NCBI RefSeq assembly: GCF_000317475.1
Contig: NC_019729.1
Location: 2,928,501-2,992,500 of the forward strand
Length of the DNA stretch: 64,000 nt
Direction: 5' to 3'
Source: Oscillatoria nigro-viridis PCC 7112
GTDB lineage: Bacteria; Cyanobacteriota; Cyanobacteriia; Cyanobacteriales; Microcoleaceae
The notes under the pieces are model-generated. The model saw only the letters and a program-made list of their open reading frames with translations. It was not told where the DNA came from and did no database searches. This document shows positions 55,601-63,287 of the stretch, one piece after another. Within the stretch, counting starts at the first letter, position 1. Each line of letters begins with the position of its first letter. Position numbers and translations under genes: made by a program.

Positions 55601-55676
55601 AATTGGAGCGCAATTGAGAATAGAAAGCCAACTCGGACAAGGAACAGAAATTATTGTCATCGTCAATCGAGAATGA
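49698..55676 (+). CDS. Giant Ser/Thr kinase-ATPase-GAF-PAS-histidine kinase
   Basis: 1992 residues. A protein kinase domain (about 5-270) with Lys36 in IVIKM, HKDINPGN (Asp133) and IDFGIA (Asp152), then TLAYLSPEQTGRMNR. An AAA/STAND-like ATPase (P-loop GYAGIGKS at 350-357, VIFLDDLQWID Walker B), and a helical repeat region of about 550 residues. A GAF domain (from about 1337, ENAGAQTGFLILEK), two PAS domains (from about 1505 and 1660) with PAC tails, coiled coil, then HisKA_3 with phospho-acceptor His1802 in MGREIHDTLAQAFTG and HATPase GQEALTNAIKYAKADE, KDNGQGFGVGN. No membrane segment is visible. All key residues are intact. The stop overlaps the start of the response regulator gene. Confidence 0.92.
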   Translation: MVALPGIAIVSKIYESSNSLVYRGISAPDDRSIVIKMLKQDYPSPQELIRYKQEYKITRSLNLQGVVKAYSQQDYQRTLIIFLEDFGGESLEQWRHKRPQNFCPMPLSTFLGLAIDLTDILGKIHSANIIHKDINPGNIVFNPDTGIVKIIDFGIATQFNRTNPTFKSPHVLEGTLAYLSPEQTGRMNRLLDYRTDFYSLGVTFYELLTGHLPFPTTDILELVHCHIAKQPPPPHELNATIPKPVSDLVLKLMAKNAEERYQSAWGIKADLEICADRLKKIGQINSFQLGLLDVWEQFQIPQKLYGRDREVAMLLEAFERVASEKIVPKTPEQVQNNNPTFKVEMMLVSGYAGIGKSALVQEIYKPITQKRGYFIWGKFDQFGRNIPYSAIADALQKLVQQLLGEPDEQLQQWRSRLLTALGNNGQLIIDIVPEIELIIGKQPLVPEVGATEAQNRFNRVFGQFIRVFCSEEHPLVIFLDDLQWIDSATLKLIELMILDEQTQFLFLIGAYRDNEVNLTHPLALMLERLRKQGVVLQEIFLTPLTLEPLSQLIAQTLHQDTELVRPLAQLVLRKTEGNPFSVGEFLRSLYAEKLLNFNTEQRNWQWNIAQIEDQNITDNVVDLLLSKLKKLPGVTQQLLQLAACIGCEFDLKTLAIVCKRSPKIVFQDLLIAVQTGFIQPISELDRDLLVRNCKFLHDRVQQAAYALIDESCKQIVHLQIGRNLLENILPEQLSDRVFEIVDHLNHGIELVTEQSEKDRIAFLNLIAGQKAKGASAYSVAKNYLANGRECLTISSWHTNYNLTLDLYLESTKIAYLCGEFEQVESWVKIVLQEAKTVLDLVRVYEVKIQTYIAQNQLLKAIETALQILQRLEISFPETPTQSDIQHELNAIQSLLKDRSIEELIHLPDMTEPNKLAAMRILSKLMIAAYVSAPHLMPLLTSKQVNLSIQYGNAIESSIAYASFGVILHGMVGNIDLGYEFGQLALRLLSQPNVHFLKARTLHLVHYFIMHRKKHNRKSLEPLLEGYQSGLETGDLEFSSYCAYAYCFQSFAVGKELGELEQEIRKYSETIRQNKQEIALTWLQLLHQSVLNLMGCSVNPTLLIGESCNEENRLIQQGIDGFIIFFLHLKKVFLCYLFSEYDRAVENSDPAKIYLTQGRTTPLEPLYYLYDSLAKLATYPKSSTQVQSEILKNVALSQEKLKQWAHCAPMNHLHKYHLIQAETARVLGQLFEAEDLYEQAIQGAKKNGYIQEEALGYELAAKHYLARGREKIAQTYMNEAHYCYERWGATAKVRDLETRYPQLFPQQSGRATKPIRTTSETTSNNSDIAFDLATVMKASQAISSEIELEQLLNSLMQILIENAGAQTGFLILEKSGEWLIEASCELAEGEGVFTTRVLQSLPTKNYLPESIINYVIRTHEYIILNDASCEGDFTNEPYIQNNQTQSLLCLPLLNQSKLVGVLYLENQLATGAFTSERSQILHLLSTQAAIAIENARIYSKLQKSKSQMTQFLEAIPVGVAVVDKLGHPYYFNQRATQLLAKEIDPSLTVNDLTEVYQTYLAGTHQKYPTERMPIIRALKGEHTRVDDIEIHHNNTTIPIEAWGTPVFDEQGNVTYAIAAFQDITERKQAEHLLANYNRTLEQQVAERTAALQQSEAELRAHEQELRLITDALPVSIGYIDAEQRHRFVNRTYEIWRNCSRDEILGKSIRELVDHTSYQMIEPYINQALRGETTTFEAEIPLPTGKKYLNVTLIPDFDANAQVIGFYALNTDISEQRDAALRERKRAEEASILEERNRMGREIHDTLAQAFTGILVQVGAATQVLEDDVEATQAHLEMIDELARIGLNEARRSVTALRPQLLEEGDLSSALNRLVTQMRSATDDTALIYEIQGTAYPLPPEVENNLLRIGQEALTNAIKYAKADEIRLELVYGDAQTTLCIKDNGQGFGVGNIPSVGGFGLLGISERAERIGAQLRIESQLGQGTEIIVIVNRE

Positions 55677-56314
55677 AAACCATGATCGACCAATCCACTA
55701 CAATTCGCATTTTAATTGTTGACGATCACTCCATTGTCAGACAAGGATTAGCAACCATCATTAACCGAGATCCAGAAATGACGGTCATTGCTCAAGCAGA
55801 AGACGGACAACAGGCGATCGCTTGCTTTACCGAACATCAACCGGATGTGACTTTGATGGATTTACGAATGCCGCAGATGGGAGGAGTGGAAGCTATTACT
55901 GCGATTTGTACCCAATTTAAACCTGCCCGAATTATTGTGTTAACTACTTATGATGGCGATGAAGATATCTATCGCGGATTGCAGGCAGGTGCGAAAGGCT
56001 ATCTGCTCAAGGATGCAAAACCCAACGAACTTCTCAATGCCATTCGCATGGTTAATCGCGGTCAGCAGTACATTCCGCCAGAGGTGGGGGCAAAGCTAGT
56101 GCAGCGCATGAGCAACCCAGAACTGAGCGATCGGGAGTTAGAGGTACTCCGTTTAATGGGGCAAGGAATGAGTAATTCAGATATTGCAACTGCTTTAACA
56201 ATTGGAGAAAGCACTGTCAAATCCCATGTCAATCGAATTCTCAGTAAATTGGGAGTTAGCGATCGCACTCAAGCGGTGATTACTGCGGTCAAACGCGGGA
56301 TTGTTAGTTTGTAG
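55673..56314 (+). CDS. NarL/FixJ-family response regulator
   Basis: 213 residues: receiver domain with ILIVDDHSIVRQGL acidic pocket and Asp63 in LMDLRMPQMGG, Thr in VLTTYDGDEDIY and Lys in YLLKDA; then a LuxR-type helix-turn-helix LSDRELEVLRLMGQGMSNSD to GESTVKSHVNRILSKLGV. Its ATG overlaps the kinase TGA (ATGA, 55673-55676), so it is the cognate partner of the HisKA_3-type kinase. As a DNA-binding regulator it may control the adjacent oxidoreductase run, which begins 395 bases downstream. Confidence 0.95.
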   Translation: MKTMIDQSTTIRILIVDDHSIVRQGLATIINRDPEMTVIAQAEDGQQAIACFTEHQPDVTLMDLRMPQMGGVEAITAICTQFKPARIIVLTTYDGDEDIYRGLQAGAKGYLLKDAKPNELLNAIRMVNRGQQYIPPEVGAKLVQRMSNPELSDRELEVLRLMGQGMSNSDIATALTIGESTVKSHVNRILSKLGVSDRTQAVITAVKRGIVSL

Positions 56315-56708
56315 GCTGTGCTTTCGGTTAACGTTGGATTCCAACTTTAGTTGGAGTTAGTCTTCCATTGTGAGATGGGTTAACTAATCAATCACTTGAT
56401 TCAATAAAAGTACCAACTGTGAGTGGACGACAAACCAAAGTCAATTTCCTATATTGAATTCATGCAAACACACATAGCAATTTAATTGCAAGATTCAAGT
56501 TTGCTGAATACAGATGGCACACAGAGGAATGTAGGCGTAGTCTAACCCAGGTATCACTTGCGGTGAACATACTTCTCATCAGAAACACCTGTTAATTATT
56601 TATCCCACCTTCAACCCAGGAGCGCAAACAGAGTTGATAGCAGCAATTATCGCTGCAAATAATGACGTGCTTTGATCCTCAATCGCCCAATTACTAAGAG
56701 GTAAAACG
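56315..56708. other. Intergenic region upstream of the cupin gene, 394 bp
   Basis: No supported gene. TCCAAC-TTTA-GTTGGA near 56339-56354 is a small hairpin just after the response regulator, a possible weak terminator. The remaining 350 bases are AT-rich and should hold the promoter, and possibly operator sites, for the run of genes that follows; no repeat operator could be fixed by eye. Confidence 0.5.
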
Positions 56709-57179
56709 ATGAACACCGAATTGAGTAAAAGCAAAGTTGCAATTGTCAGCCGGGGCGAAGACCTCAATTGGTTCAATACAACTCCTGGTGAGCAAATGGC
56801 TATCCGCGTACACAGCAAAGATGTCAGTGGGGCTTTCACAATCATCGAAGCCCGTGTCCCACCGTTCTCAGGCCCGCCACTCCACTATCACAAAGATCGA
56901 GAGGAGATATTTGAAGTCCTCGAAGGCAGATTTCGCTTTCACTGTGCAGGCGAAGAGTTCGAGGCTGGGCCAGGAACATCCGTTGTTGTACCCCGCAACA
57001 GCGTGCATGGATGGGTGAACCTCGGATCGGAAGTGGCTCGGTTGCTCTTCACCTTCGTACCCGGTGATATTGACGAATTCTTCCCCCAAATCGGCCAAAC
57101 GCCGCCCGAAGGTTGGACGGATCTTGCATATCAGTACGACACTTGGATCGTCGGAGCTCCTCTGTCCATCAGTAAATGA
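56709..57179 (+). CDS. Cupin-domain protein
   Basis: A 156-residue single-domain cupin. Motif 1 is GPPLHYHKDREEIFEVLEGRFRF (two His and Glu), motif 2 is PGTSVVVPRNSVHGWVN with its His, so the metal site is complete. Similar small cupins include quercetin-dioxygenase-like and polyketide-cyclase-like proteins; substrate unknown. First gene of the same-strand run to 64000, 88 bases before the SDR gene. Confidence 0.88.
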   Translation: MNTELSKSKVAIVSRGEDLNWFNTTPGEQMAIRVHSKDVSGAFTIIEARVPPFSGPPLHYHKDREEIFEVLEGRFRFHCAGEEFEAGPGTSVVVPRNSVHGWVNLGSEVARLLFTFVPGDIDEFFPQIGQTPPEGWTDLAYQYDTWIVGAPLSISK

Positions 57180-57267
57180 TGAGTATAGCGCTACGCATTA
57201 AAGTTAAGACAATTCTACATCCTGAAACCCTTTCACTGCTTACGAGCCAACAATCACAGGATTCATC

Positions 57268-57999
57268 ATGAAAAAACTCGAAGGAAAAGTGGCGCTTGTT
57301 ACGGGCGGCAACAGCGGTATCGGGCTGACGACTGCCAAGCACTTTGTCGCTGAAGGCGCGTATGTCTTCATTACAGGTCGTCGCCAAGCTGAACTGGATG
57401 CTGCCGTCAATGCGATCGGCAAAAATGTCACGGGGGTGCAGAGTGATGTCTCCAACCTGGCGGATCTCGATCGCCTGTTTGCCACAATTCAGCAAGCGCA
57501 AGGAAAGCTCGATATCGTCTTCGCCAATGCTGGTGTTGGTGAATTCGTTCCCCTTGGCTCCATCACAGAAGAACACTTTGATACAACGTTCAATATCAAC
57601 GTTAAAGGGTTGTTATTTACCGTCCAGAAAGCACTGCCGCTGCTGTCGGAAGGGGCTTCGATTATCTTAAACGCCTCTGTTGCTTCAATGACAGGCATCC
57701 CAGCCCTCAGTGTCTACAGCGCGACCAAAGCGGCCGTGCGATCGTTTGCTCGTTCTTGGATACTTGACCTGAAAGACCATCAGATTCGAGTGAATGCCAT
57801 TAGCCCTGGCGTTGTGCCGACTCCGAGTTACTATCGCCTGGGATTAAGTGACGAGCAGTTTCCAGTCAGTGCTATTCCACTGGGACGAGTTGGTACGACT
57901 GATGATATTGCGAAAGCGGTTGTTTTTCTAGCGTCTGATGACAGCAGTTTTGTCAACGGAATTGAACTGTTTGTGGATGGTGGGATGGCGCAGATTTGA
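57268..57999 (+). CDS. Short-chain dehydrogenase/reductase
   Basis: A 243-residue classical SDR. Cofactor motif [20 protein letters not shown] ([10 protein letters not shown]), catalytic Ser/Tyr/Lys in ASVASMTG and [16 protein letters not shown], and the C-terminal [16 protein letters not shown] are all present. Absence of a downstream Asp at the end of beta2 (ITGRRQAEL instead) favours NADPH. Substrate unknown; likely a ketone or aldehyde intermediate of the pathway encoded by the run. Confidence 0.92.
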   Translation: MKKLEGKVALVTGGNSGIGLTTAKHFVAEGAYVFITGRRQAELDAAVNAIGKNVTGVQSDVSNLADLDRLFATIQQAQGKLDIVFANAGVGEFVPLGSITEEHFDTTFNINVKGLLFTVQKALPLLSEGASIILNASVASMTGIPALSVYSATKAAVRSFARSWILDLKDHQIRVNAISPGVVPTPSYYRLGLSDEQFPVSAIPLGRVGTTDDIAKAVVFLASDDSSFVNGIELFVDGGMAQI

Positions 58000-58113
58000 T
58001 GTGCTGTAAGGCGATATCCCCCAGAAGAAGACCGATGTTGAGCAAGAAAACGCAAGAGCGCGGACGTTATCTGAAACCACGAATTATAGATCTACCAATT
58101 CAGGAGTTGAACA

Positions 58114-59112
58114 ATGAAGTCATCCTCCACGATGCACGCTCTGATTGTAGATGACGATCGAACGGCGATATTTCGGACGGCTGAAATTCCACGACCGGAA
58201 CCCATTGCCAATCAAGTTCTGGTGCGAATTAAGGCAAGTGGTGTTAACCCACTCGACAGCAAAATTCGTACAGGTAAAGCACCCCATGCTCAACAGGTTT
58301 TTCCTGCCGTTTTAGGAACTGATTTGGCTGGAATCGTTGAAGCAGTTGGACAAGATGTTACTGCGTTTTCAGTTGGTGATGAGGTCTACGGATTTACGGG
58401 CGGAGTCGGCGGATTGCAAGGTTCGCTGGCTGAATTTGCGGCGGTTGATGCCGATTTACTCGCGAAAAAACCAACCAACCTCACCCTGCGGGAAGCCGCT
58501 GCCTTACCCCTAGTATTTCTGACCGCGTGGGAAGGACTGGTCGATCGAGCGAATGTCCGCGAGGGTCAGAAAGTGCTGATACTGGGTGGTTCTGGCGGTG
58601 TGGGTCATGTTGCTGTGCAGATTGCCAGAGCGCGAGGTGCCAAAGTCTTTGCAACAGCTTCCCCAGCAAAACATGACCTGGTGCGACAACTGGGTGCCGT
58701 ACCCATCGACTATCACAGTACACCGATCGCGCAGATCGTACAAACCTTTACCGATGGTCAAGGCTTTGATGTGGTCTACGACTCGGTGGGCGGCTCCACA
58801 TTGGATGATGCGTTTCAAGCCGTGCGCGATTATGGTCACGTCGTCAGTAACTACGGCTGGGGAACCCATTCTCTGTTGCCCCTCTCACGCAAGGCTGCAA
58901 CCTACTCAGGCGTGTTCGTGCTTCTGCCACTCTTGACGGGCAAAGGTCGCGCTCATCATGGCGAGATCCTGCGTCAGGCGACCCAATTAGCAGAAGCCAA
59001 TCAGTTGCGTCCCGTCGTTGACCCCCGCCATTTCACCTTAGAAACAGCGCTGTCTGCCCACGAAGCAGTAGAGCAAGGCACGGCTGTCATCAAAATCGCG
59101 ATCGATTTGTAA
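58114..59112 (+). CDS. Zinc-free medium-chain reductase (quinone-oxidoreductase-like), first copy
   Basis: 332 residues. ATG at 58114 follows CAGGAG. N-terminal GroES-like part with VRIKASGVNPLDSKIRTG and LGTDLAGIVEAVGQDVTAFSVGDEVYGF; Rossmann part with VLILGGSGGVGHVAVQIARA. The zinc ligands of true alcohol dehydrogenases are missing, so this is an NADPH:quinone or enone reductase type. Its C-terminal half (YGWGTHSLLPLSRKAATYSG) is shared by similar oxidoreductase clusters. Confidence 0.9.
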   Translation: MKSSSTMHALIVDDDRTAIFRTAEIPRPEPIANQVLVRIKASGVNPLDSKIRTGKAPHAQQVFPAVLGTDLAGIVEAVGQDVTAFSVGDEVYGFTGGVGGLQGSLAEFAAVDADLLAKKPTNLTLREAAALPLVFLTAWEGLVDRANVREGQKVLILGGSGGVGHVAVQIARARGAKVFATASPAKHDLVRQLGAVPIDYHSTPIAQIVQTFTDGQGFDVVYDSVGGSTLDDAFQAVRDYGHVVSNYGWGTHSLLPLSRKAATYSGVFVLLPLLTGKGRAHHGEILRQATQLAEANQLRPVVDPRHFTLETALSAHEAVEQGTAVIKIAIDL

Positions 59113-59174
59113 CCACTGTGAACACAGGTAGAGCCTGTAGAAACAGGAAACTTGAGCAAAGCAGGAGAATTAAA

Positions 59175-60770
59175 ATGACTCACTATGACTACATTGTGAT
59201 TGGGGCTGGGTCGGCAGGCTGCGTGGTTGCTAACCGTCTGACAGAGGATAGCGAAACAACGGTGTTACTCCTCGAAGCGGGTAATCCCGATCCGAAACCA
59301 GAAATTGAAATTCCGTCAGAATGTTTGAAATTACTCGGTTCTGAGGTGGATTGGAGCTACTTCTCTGAACCGGAACCCGAGCTCAACGATCGCAAAATCT
59401 TTTGTCCTCGTGGCAAGGTTTTAGGGGGTAGCAGTTCGATTAATTTCATGATTTATATCCGAGGTAATCCCCACGATTATGACCACTGGCAAGCATTGGG
59501 AAATCCCGGTTGGAGTTATCAGGATGTATTGCCCTACTTTAAGAAATCGGAGCATCAGCAACGGGGGGCCTCTGAATATCACGGAGTCGATGGAGAGTTA
59601 AGCGTCACTGATATCGAGGTTCCGGCTGTAACGTCTCGACGCTTTGTCGATGCTGCGATCGCACTGGGCTATGAAAATAATCCTGACTTCAACGGTCGTC
59701 AACAAGAAGGGGCAGGACTTTATCAGTTAACCGTCAAAGAGGGGAAGCGCCACAGTGCTGCGGCGGCATTCCTTATGCCGATTCTCCAACGTCCTAATTT
59801 GACAATAACGACAGGTGCATTCGTGACTCGGTTGTTGTTTGAGGGCGATCGCACCGTTGGCGTGGAATACCGCCACGAAGGCACACTACATCAGGTTTAT
59901 GTCAACCAAGAAGTGATTCTCAGTGCAGGGGCATTCGACTCGCCCAAACTATTGTTGCTTTCGGGTATTGGTGCTGCCGAACATCTGCAAGCATTGGGCA
60001 TTCCGGTGGTAGTCGATCTACCAGGAGTGGGTCAAAATCTCCGAGACCACATTCTTGCTCCCATCACCTATCAGGCAACGGAGGATGTTCACCCTGTCGG
60101 TACCAGTAGCGGAATCGCTGAAGCGGGATTGTACTTTCACAGTGAGAATAACTCGGCTATTGCACCCGATTTACAGTGTTTCTCAGGCCCGATTTTGTGG
60201 GCTCCCCCTGGTTCTAACCGATTGGGTACGGGATTCTTTGGGGTTGCTTCTTTGACCCAACCTCAAAACATTGGCAGTGTCAATTTGCGTTCATCCGATC
60301 CTCAAGACCCACCCCTGATTCGGTTGAATTATCTGCAAAGTGAAACTGATGTCCAAAAGCTTGTCGAAGGAATTAAGGTACTTCGCCGAATTTTTGAAAC
60401 CCATTCCTTTGATGAGTTTCGACGAGAGGAACTGGCTCCCGGTCTTGATGTGCAGAGTGATGAGGCACTTGCTGCTTACGTCCGAGACGCTTGCGATACG
60501 GTGTCCCATCCGGTCGGCACCTGCAAAATGGGTACTGACCCAATGGCGGTTGTTGACCCTGAACTACGGGTACATGGAATAGAGGGCTTGCGTGTCGTCG
60601 ATGCCTCTATCATGCCAACCCTGACAACAGGTAATACGAATGCACCAACGATCGTGATTGGTGAAAAAGCAGCAGATTTAATTAAAGCCAGTCGGACTCG
60701 CCGAAACCTGATGACCCAGTACAACGTCCAAAATTCGGGACACTTGGGGTATTTAGCTGTTGGCAATTGA
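59175..60770 (+). CDS. GMC-family FAD oxidoreductase (choline dehydrogenase-like)
   Basis: 531 residues from the ATG at 59175, preceded by GCAGGAG; an upstream in-frame start at 59118 adds a non-conserved piece. FAD motif YIVIGAGSAGCVVANRLTED at the N-terminus, GMC signature 1 around RGKVLGGSSSINFMIYIRGN, signature 2 GAFDSPKLLLLSGIG, and C-terminal SHPVGTCKMG and LTTGNTNAPTIVIGEKAAD with the catalytic His and Asn. Oxidises an alcohol or a related group; the substrate is unknown. It is the central redox enzyme of the run. Confidence 0.93.
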   Translation: MTHYDYIVIGAGSAGCVVANRLTEDSETTVLLLEAGNPDPKPEIEIPSECLKLLGSEVDWSYFSEPEPELNDRKIFCPRGKVLGGSSSINFMIYIRGNPHDYDHWQALGNPGWSYQDVLPYFKKSEHQQRGASEYHGVDGELSVTDIEVPAVTSRRFVDAAIALGYENNPDFNGRQQEGAGLYQLTVKEGKRHSAAAAFLMPILQRPNLTITTGAFVTRLLFEGDRTVGVEYRHEGTLHQVYVNQEVILSAGAFDSPKLLLLSGIGAAEHLQALGIPVVVDLPGVGQNLRDHILAPITYQATEDVHPVGTSSGIAEAGLYFHSENNSAIAPDLQCFSGPILWAPPGSNRLGTGFFGVASLTQPQNIGSVNLRSSDPQDPPLIRLNYLQSETDVQKLVEGIKVLRRIFETHSFDEFRREELAPGLDVQSDEALAAYVRDACDTVSHPVGTCKMGTDPMAVVDPELRVHGIEGLRVVDASIMPTLTTGNTNAPTIVIGEKAADLIKASRTRRNLMTQYNVQNSGHLGYLAVGN

Positions 60771-60888
60771 GCCAAGCTCACACTTCGCGATCGCGACAAT
60801 TGGTAGGAGCAAAGGATCTGTACTAATTAGCAAAGCAACTCTTTAGCACGGGCAAAAACTCAATCGATTTACAAAGGAGAAACCTCTG

Positions 60889-61725
60889 ATGCCTTACATT
60901 ACTGTTGGTCAAGAAAACTCTGCAAACATTGATATCTACTACGAAGATTTGGGAACAGGGCAACCTGTTGTTTTGATTCACGGATTTCCCTTGAGCGGTC
61001 ATTCTTGGGAAAAGCAGGTATTAGTTCTGCTGAACGAGGGGTATCGGGTTATCACCTACGATCGCCGAGGATTTGGCAACTCCAGTCAACCTTCGTTTGG
61101 ATATGACTACGACACCTTCGCATCAGATCTCAATGCGCTGATGACCAAACTCGACCTCCGCGATGCCGTGCTGGTCGGTTTCTCTATGGGGACAGGTGAA
61201 GTAACACGCTATCTCGGCAAATACGGATCGGAGCGTGTGCAAAAAGCCGTGCTGATGGCTCCTGTTCCTCCTTTCCTGTTAAAGACAGACGATAACCCAG
61301 AAGGCGTCGAGCAAAGCGTTTTTGACGGGATTATGAAAGCGATTGTTGAAGACCGCCCAGCCTATTTTTCCGCATTCTTCAAAGATTTTTTCAACGTGGA
61401 TTTACTGCTTGGAGACCGCATCAGCCATGAAGCAATTCAAGCCAGTTGGAATGTTGCAGCAGCAGCCTCTGCTAAGGCAACTCTGGATTGTGTGCCATCT
61501 TGGTTGACTGATTTTCGTGACGCTCTACCTCGCATCGATGTGCCGACTCTGATCATTCATGGAGATAGCGATCGCATTCTGCCATTTGAGTCTACCGCAA
61601 AGAGACTGCCGCAGCTAATTAAAGACAGTCGCCTTGTGGTGATACCTGGCGGCCCTCATGCTATCAATTGGACTCATGCCGAACAAGTGAATCCTTTACT
61701 GCTGGACTTTCTTAAAGGAAATTAA
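60889..61725 (+). CDS. Alpha/beta hydrolase (non-haem haloperoxidase/arylesterase-like)
   Basis: 278 residues. ATG at 60889 has AAAGGAG upstream. Oxyanion region VLIHGFPLSGHSWEKQV, nucleophile Ser in VLVGFSMGTGEVTRYLGKYG, Asp in IIHGDSDRILPFE and His in PGGPHAINWTH complete the triad. RVQKAVLMAPVPPFLLKTDD is typical of cofactor-free bromo/chloroperoxidase-like esterases. Activity on esters or lactones is expected. Confidence 0.92.
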   Translation: MPYITVGQENSANIDIYYEDLGTGQPVVLIHGFPLSGHSWEKQVLVLLNEGYRVITYDRRGFGNSSQPSFGYDYDTFASDLNALMTKLDLRDAVLVGFSMGTGEVTRYLGKYGSERVQKAVLMAPVPPFLLKTDDNPEGVEQSVFDGIMKAIVEDRPAYFSAFFKDFFNVDLLLGDRISHEAIQASWNVAAAASAKATLDCVPSWLTDFRDALPRIDVPTLIIHGDSDRILPFESTAKRLPQLIKDSRLVVIPGGPHAINWTHAEQVNPLLLDFLKGN

Positions 61726-61798
61726 TCAGAATTCCAAAATCCACCCGAAATCAACGGTAACTGTTGCGATTGTCAAGAATTCTTGCAAAAAAGAAAAC

Positions 61799-62236
61799 AT
61801 GGATCTTCAACAACTCACGGCGCTGGAAAATATTCGTCAGGTCAAAGCACGCTATTGCCGATTCATCGATCTCAAGCAGTGGGACGATTTCAAAAACTTA
61901 TTTACGCCGACGGTGCATCTTACTTTTCATGGCGTTGAAGGAGAGCTGTTATACCAATTTACAGACCTTCAAAGTTTCATCGACCAAACAGCAACCACGT
62001 TAAGCGGATCTCAGACCATCCATCAGGTTCATAACTCTGAAATTCAATTGACTTCGGAAACGACAGCGCGGGCGATCTGGTCGATGGAGGACTGGATCAT
62101 TTATCCCAAAGATGTAAAAGGGCTTTTCAAAACGCTTCATGGCTTCGGACATTATTACGAAATGCTGGAATTGAGAGAGGGCTGCTGGCTCACTACGACA
62201 CTTAGCTTAAAAAGAACCATTCTGACTATTACCTGA
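61799..62236 (+). CDS. SnoaL/NTF2-like protein
   Basis: 145 residues. LENIRQVKARYCRFIDLKQW is the first helix of a SnoaL-4-type fold, with DFKNLFTPTVHLTFHGVEGE and VHNSEIQLTSETTARAIWSM following, and FGHYYEMLELREGCWLTTTL near the end. The family includes scytalone-dehydratase-like and polyketide-cyclase-like enzymes; active-site residues cannot be assigned with certainty. It lies 19 bases before the second reductase gene. Confidence 0.82.
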   Translation: MDLQQLTALENIRQVKARYCRFIDLKQWDDFKNLFTPTVHLTFHGVEGELLYQFTDLQSFIDQTATTLSGSQTIHQVHNSEIQLTSETTARAIWSMEDWIIYPKDVKGLFKTLHGFGHYYEMLELREGCWLTTTLSLKRTILTIT

Positions 62237-62255
62237 ACGGCGCAAGGAAAAAAAC

Positions 62256-63281
62256 ATGGTTCAGAAAATGAAAGCGGTTATCATGACCGAACCTGGCGGT
62301 TTGGAAGCGTTGACTTACACAGAAGTCGATATGCCGCGTATTGAACATCCAACCGATGTACTAGTAAAAATCAAAGCGGCAGGTGTTAATCCAGGCGATT
62401 GTCAAAACAGAAAATTCGGGTTTCCTTCTTATGCGGTAGGGTCAGGGAAACAGGGCTTTAGTATCCTGGGGATGGACGGAGTTGGCATTGTCGAGGCGGT
62501 AGGAACGGGTATCACGCACATTGAGCTGGGTGATGAAGTTTGGTATTACGACGGCGGCTACGCAGATAAACATGGTAGCTACGCGCAATATAAAGTTGTT
62601 AATGGTCATTATCTGTCGCCAAAGCCGAAGTCGCTTGATTATATAACAGCCGCAGCGTTGCCCGTCGTCGCTTTGACGGCGTGGGAGGCGGTAATTGATC
62701 GGGCGAATGTCCAATTAGGTGACTTTGTATTGGTACACGGCGGCGCTGGTGGGATTGGGCATATCAGCATTCAACTGGTGCTAAATCGCGGTGGACGTGT
62801 GGCGACGACAGTTAGTGGTACTGCAAAGGAAAAATTGGTACGTACACTAGGAGCCGAATTACTCATCGACTATAAAAAAGTGGATGTGAAGCAAGCGCTA
62901 ATTTACTGGACAGGTAAGGATGGTGCAGATGTCGTGCTTGACTACATTGGTCGTGAAAACTTTGCCAACAGCATCGACCTAGTTGCACCGTATGGAACGC
63001 TCGTAAATACAGTCGTCTCTAATTGGCCGAATGGGAACAATCTCGTTGCCGAATATAAAAATTTGAGCATGAAGTTCGTCAATATAGGTTTGCCGCAAGT
63101 GACTGGCAACCATGAATTTCGGGTTCGCCAAACGCAGATTCTCAAAGAAATCTCACGACTAGTCGATGTTGGTCAATTGCAGGTTCACCTCGATCAAGTT
63201 TTTCCACTTCAACAAGTAGCCGAAGCACAGCGATCGCTAGAGGCTGGTGAAATTATTGGGCGTGTTGTCATTGAAATGTAA
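62256..63281 (+). CDS. Zinc-free medium-chain reductase (quinone-oxidoreductase-like), second copy
   Basis: 341 residues starting at ATG 62256 (a second ATG lies four codons later). VKIKAAGVNPGDCQNRKFGF and GMDGVGIVEAVGTGITHIEL form the N-terminal part; LVHGGAGGIGHISIQLVLNR is the cofactor motif. It is only distantly related to the first copy in this run. The Gfo/Idh/MocA gene starts six bases after its stop, so the two are cotranscribed. Confidence 0.92.
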   Translation: MVQKMKAVIMTEPGGLEALTYTEVDMPRIEHPTDVLVKIKAAGVNPGDCQNRKFGFPSYAVGSGKQGFSILGMDGVGIVEAVGTGITHIELGDEVWYYDGGYADKHGSYAQYKVVNGHYLSPKPKSLDYITAAALPVVALTAWEAVIDRANVQLGDFVLVHGGAGGIGHISIQLVLNRGGRVATTVSGTAKEKLVRTLGAELLIDYKKVDVKQALIYWTGKDGADVVLDYIGRENFANSIDLVAPYGTLVNTVVSNWPNGNNLVAEYKNLSMKFVNIGLPQVTGNHEFRVRQTQILKEISRLVDVGQLQVHLDQVFPLQQVAEAQRSLEAGEIIGRVVIEM

Positions 63282-63287
63282 TCTATT

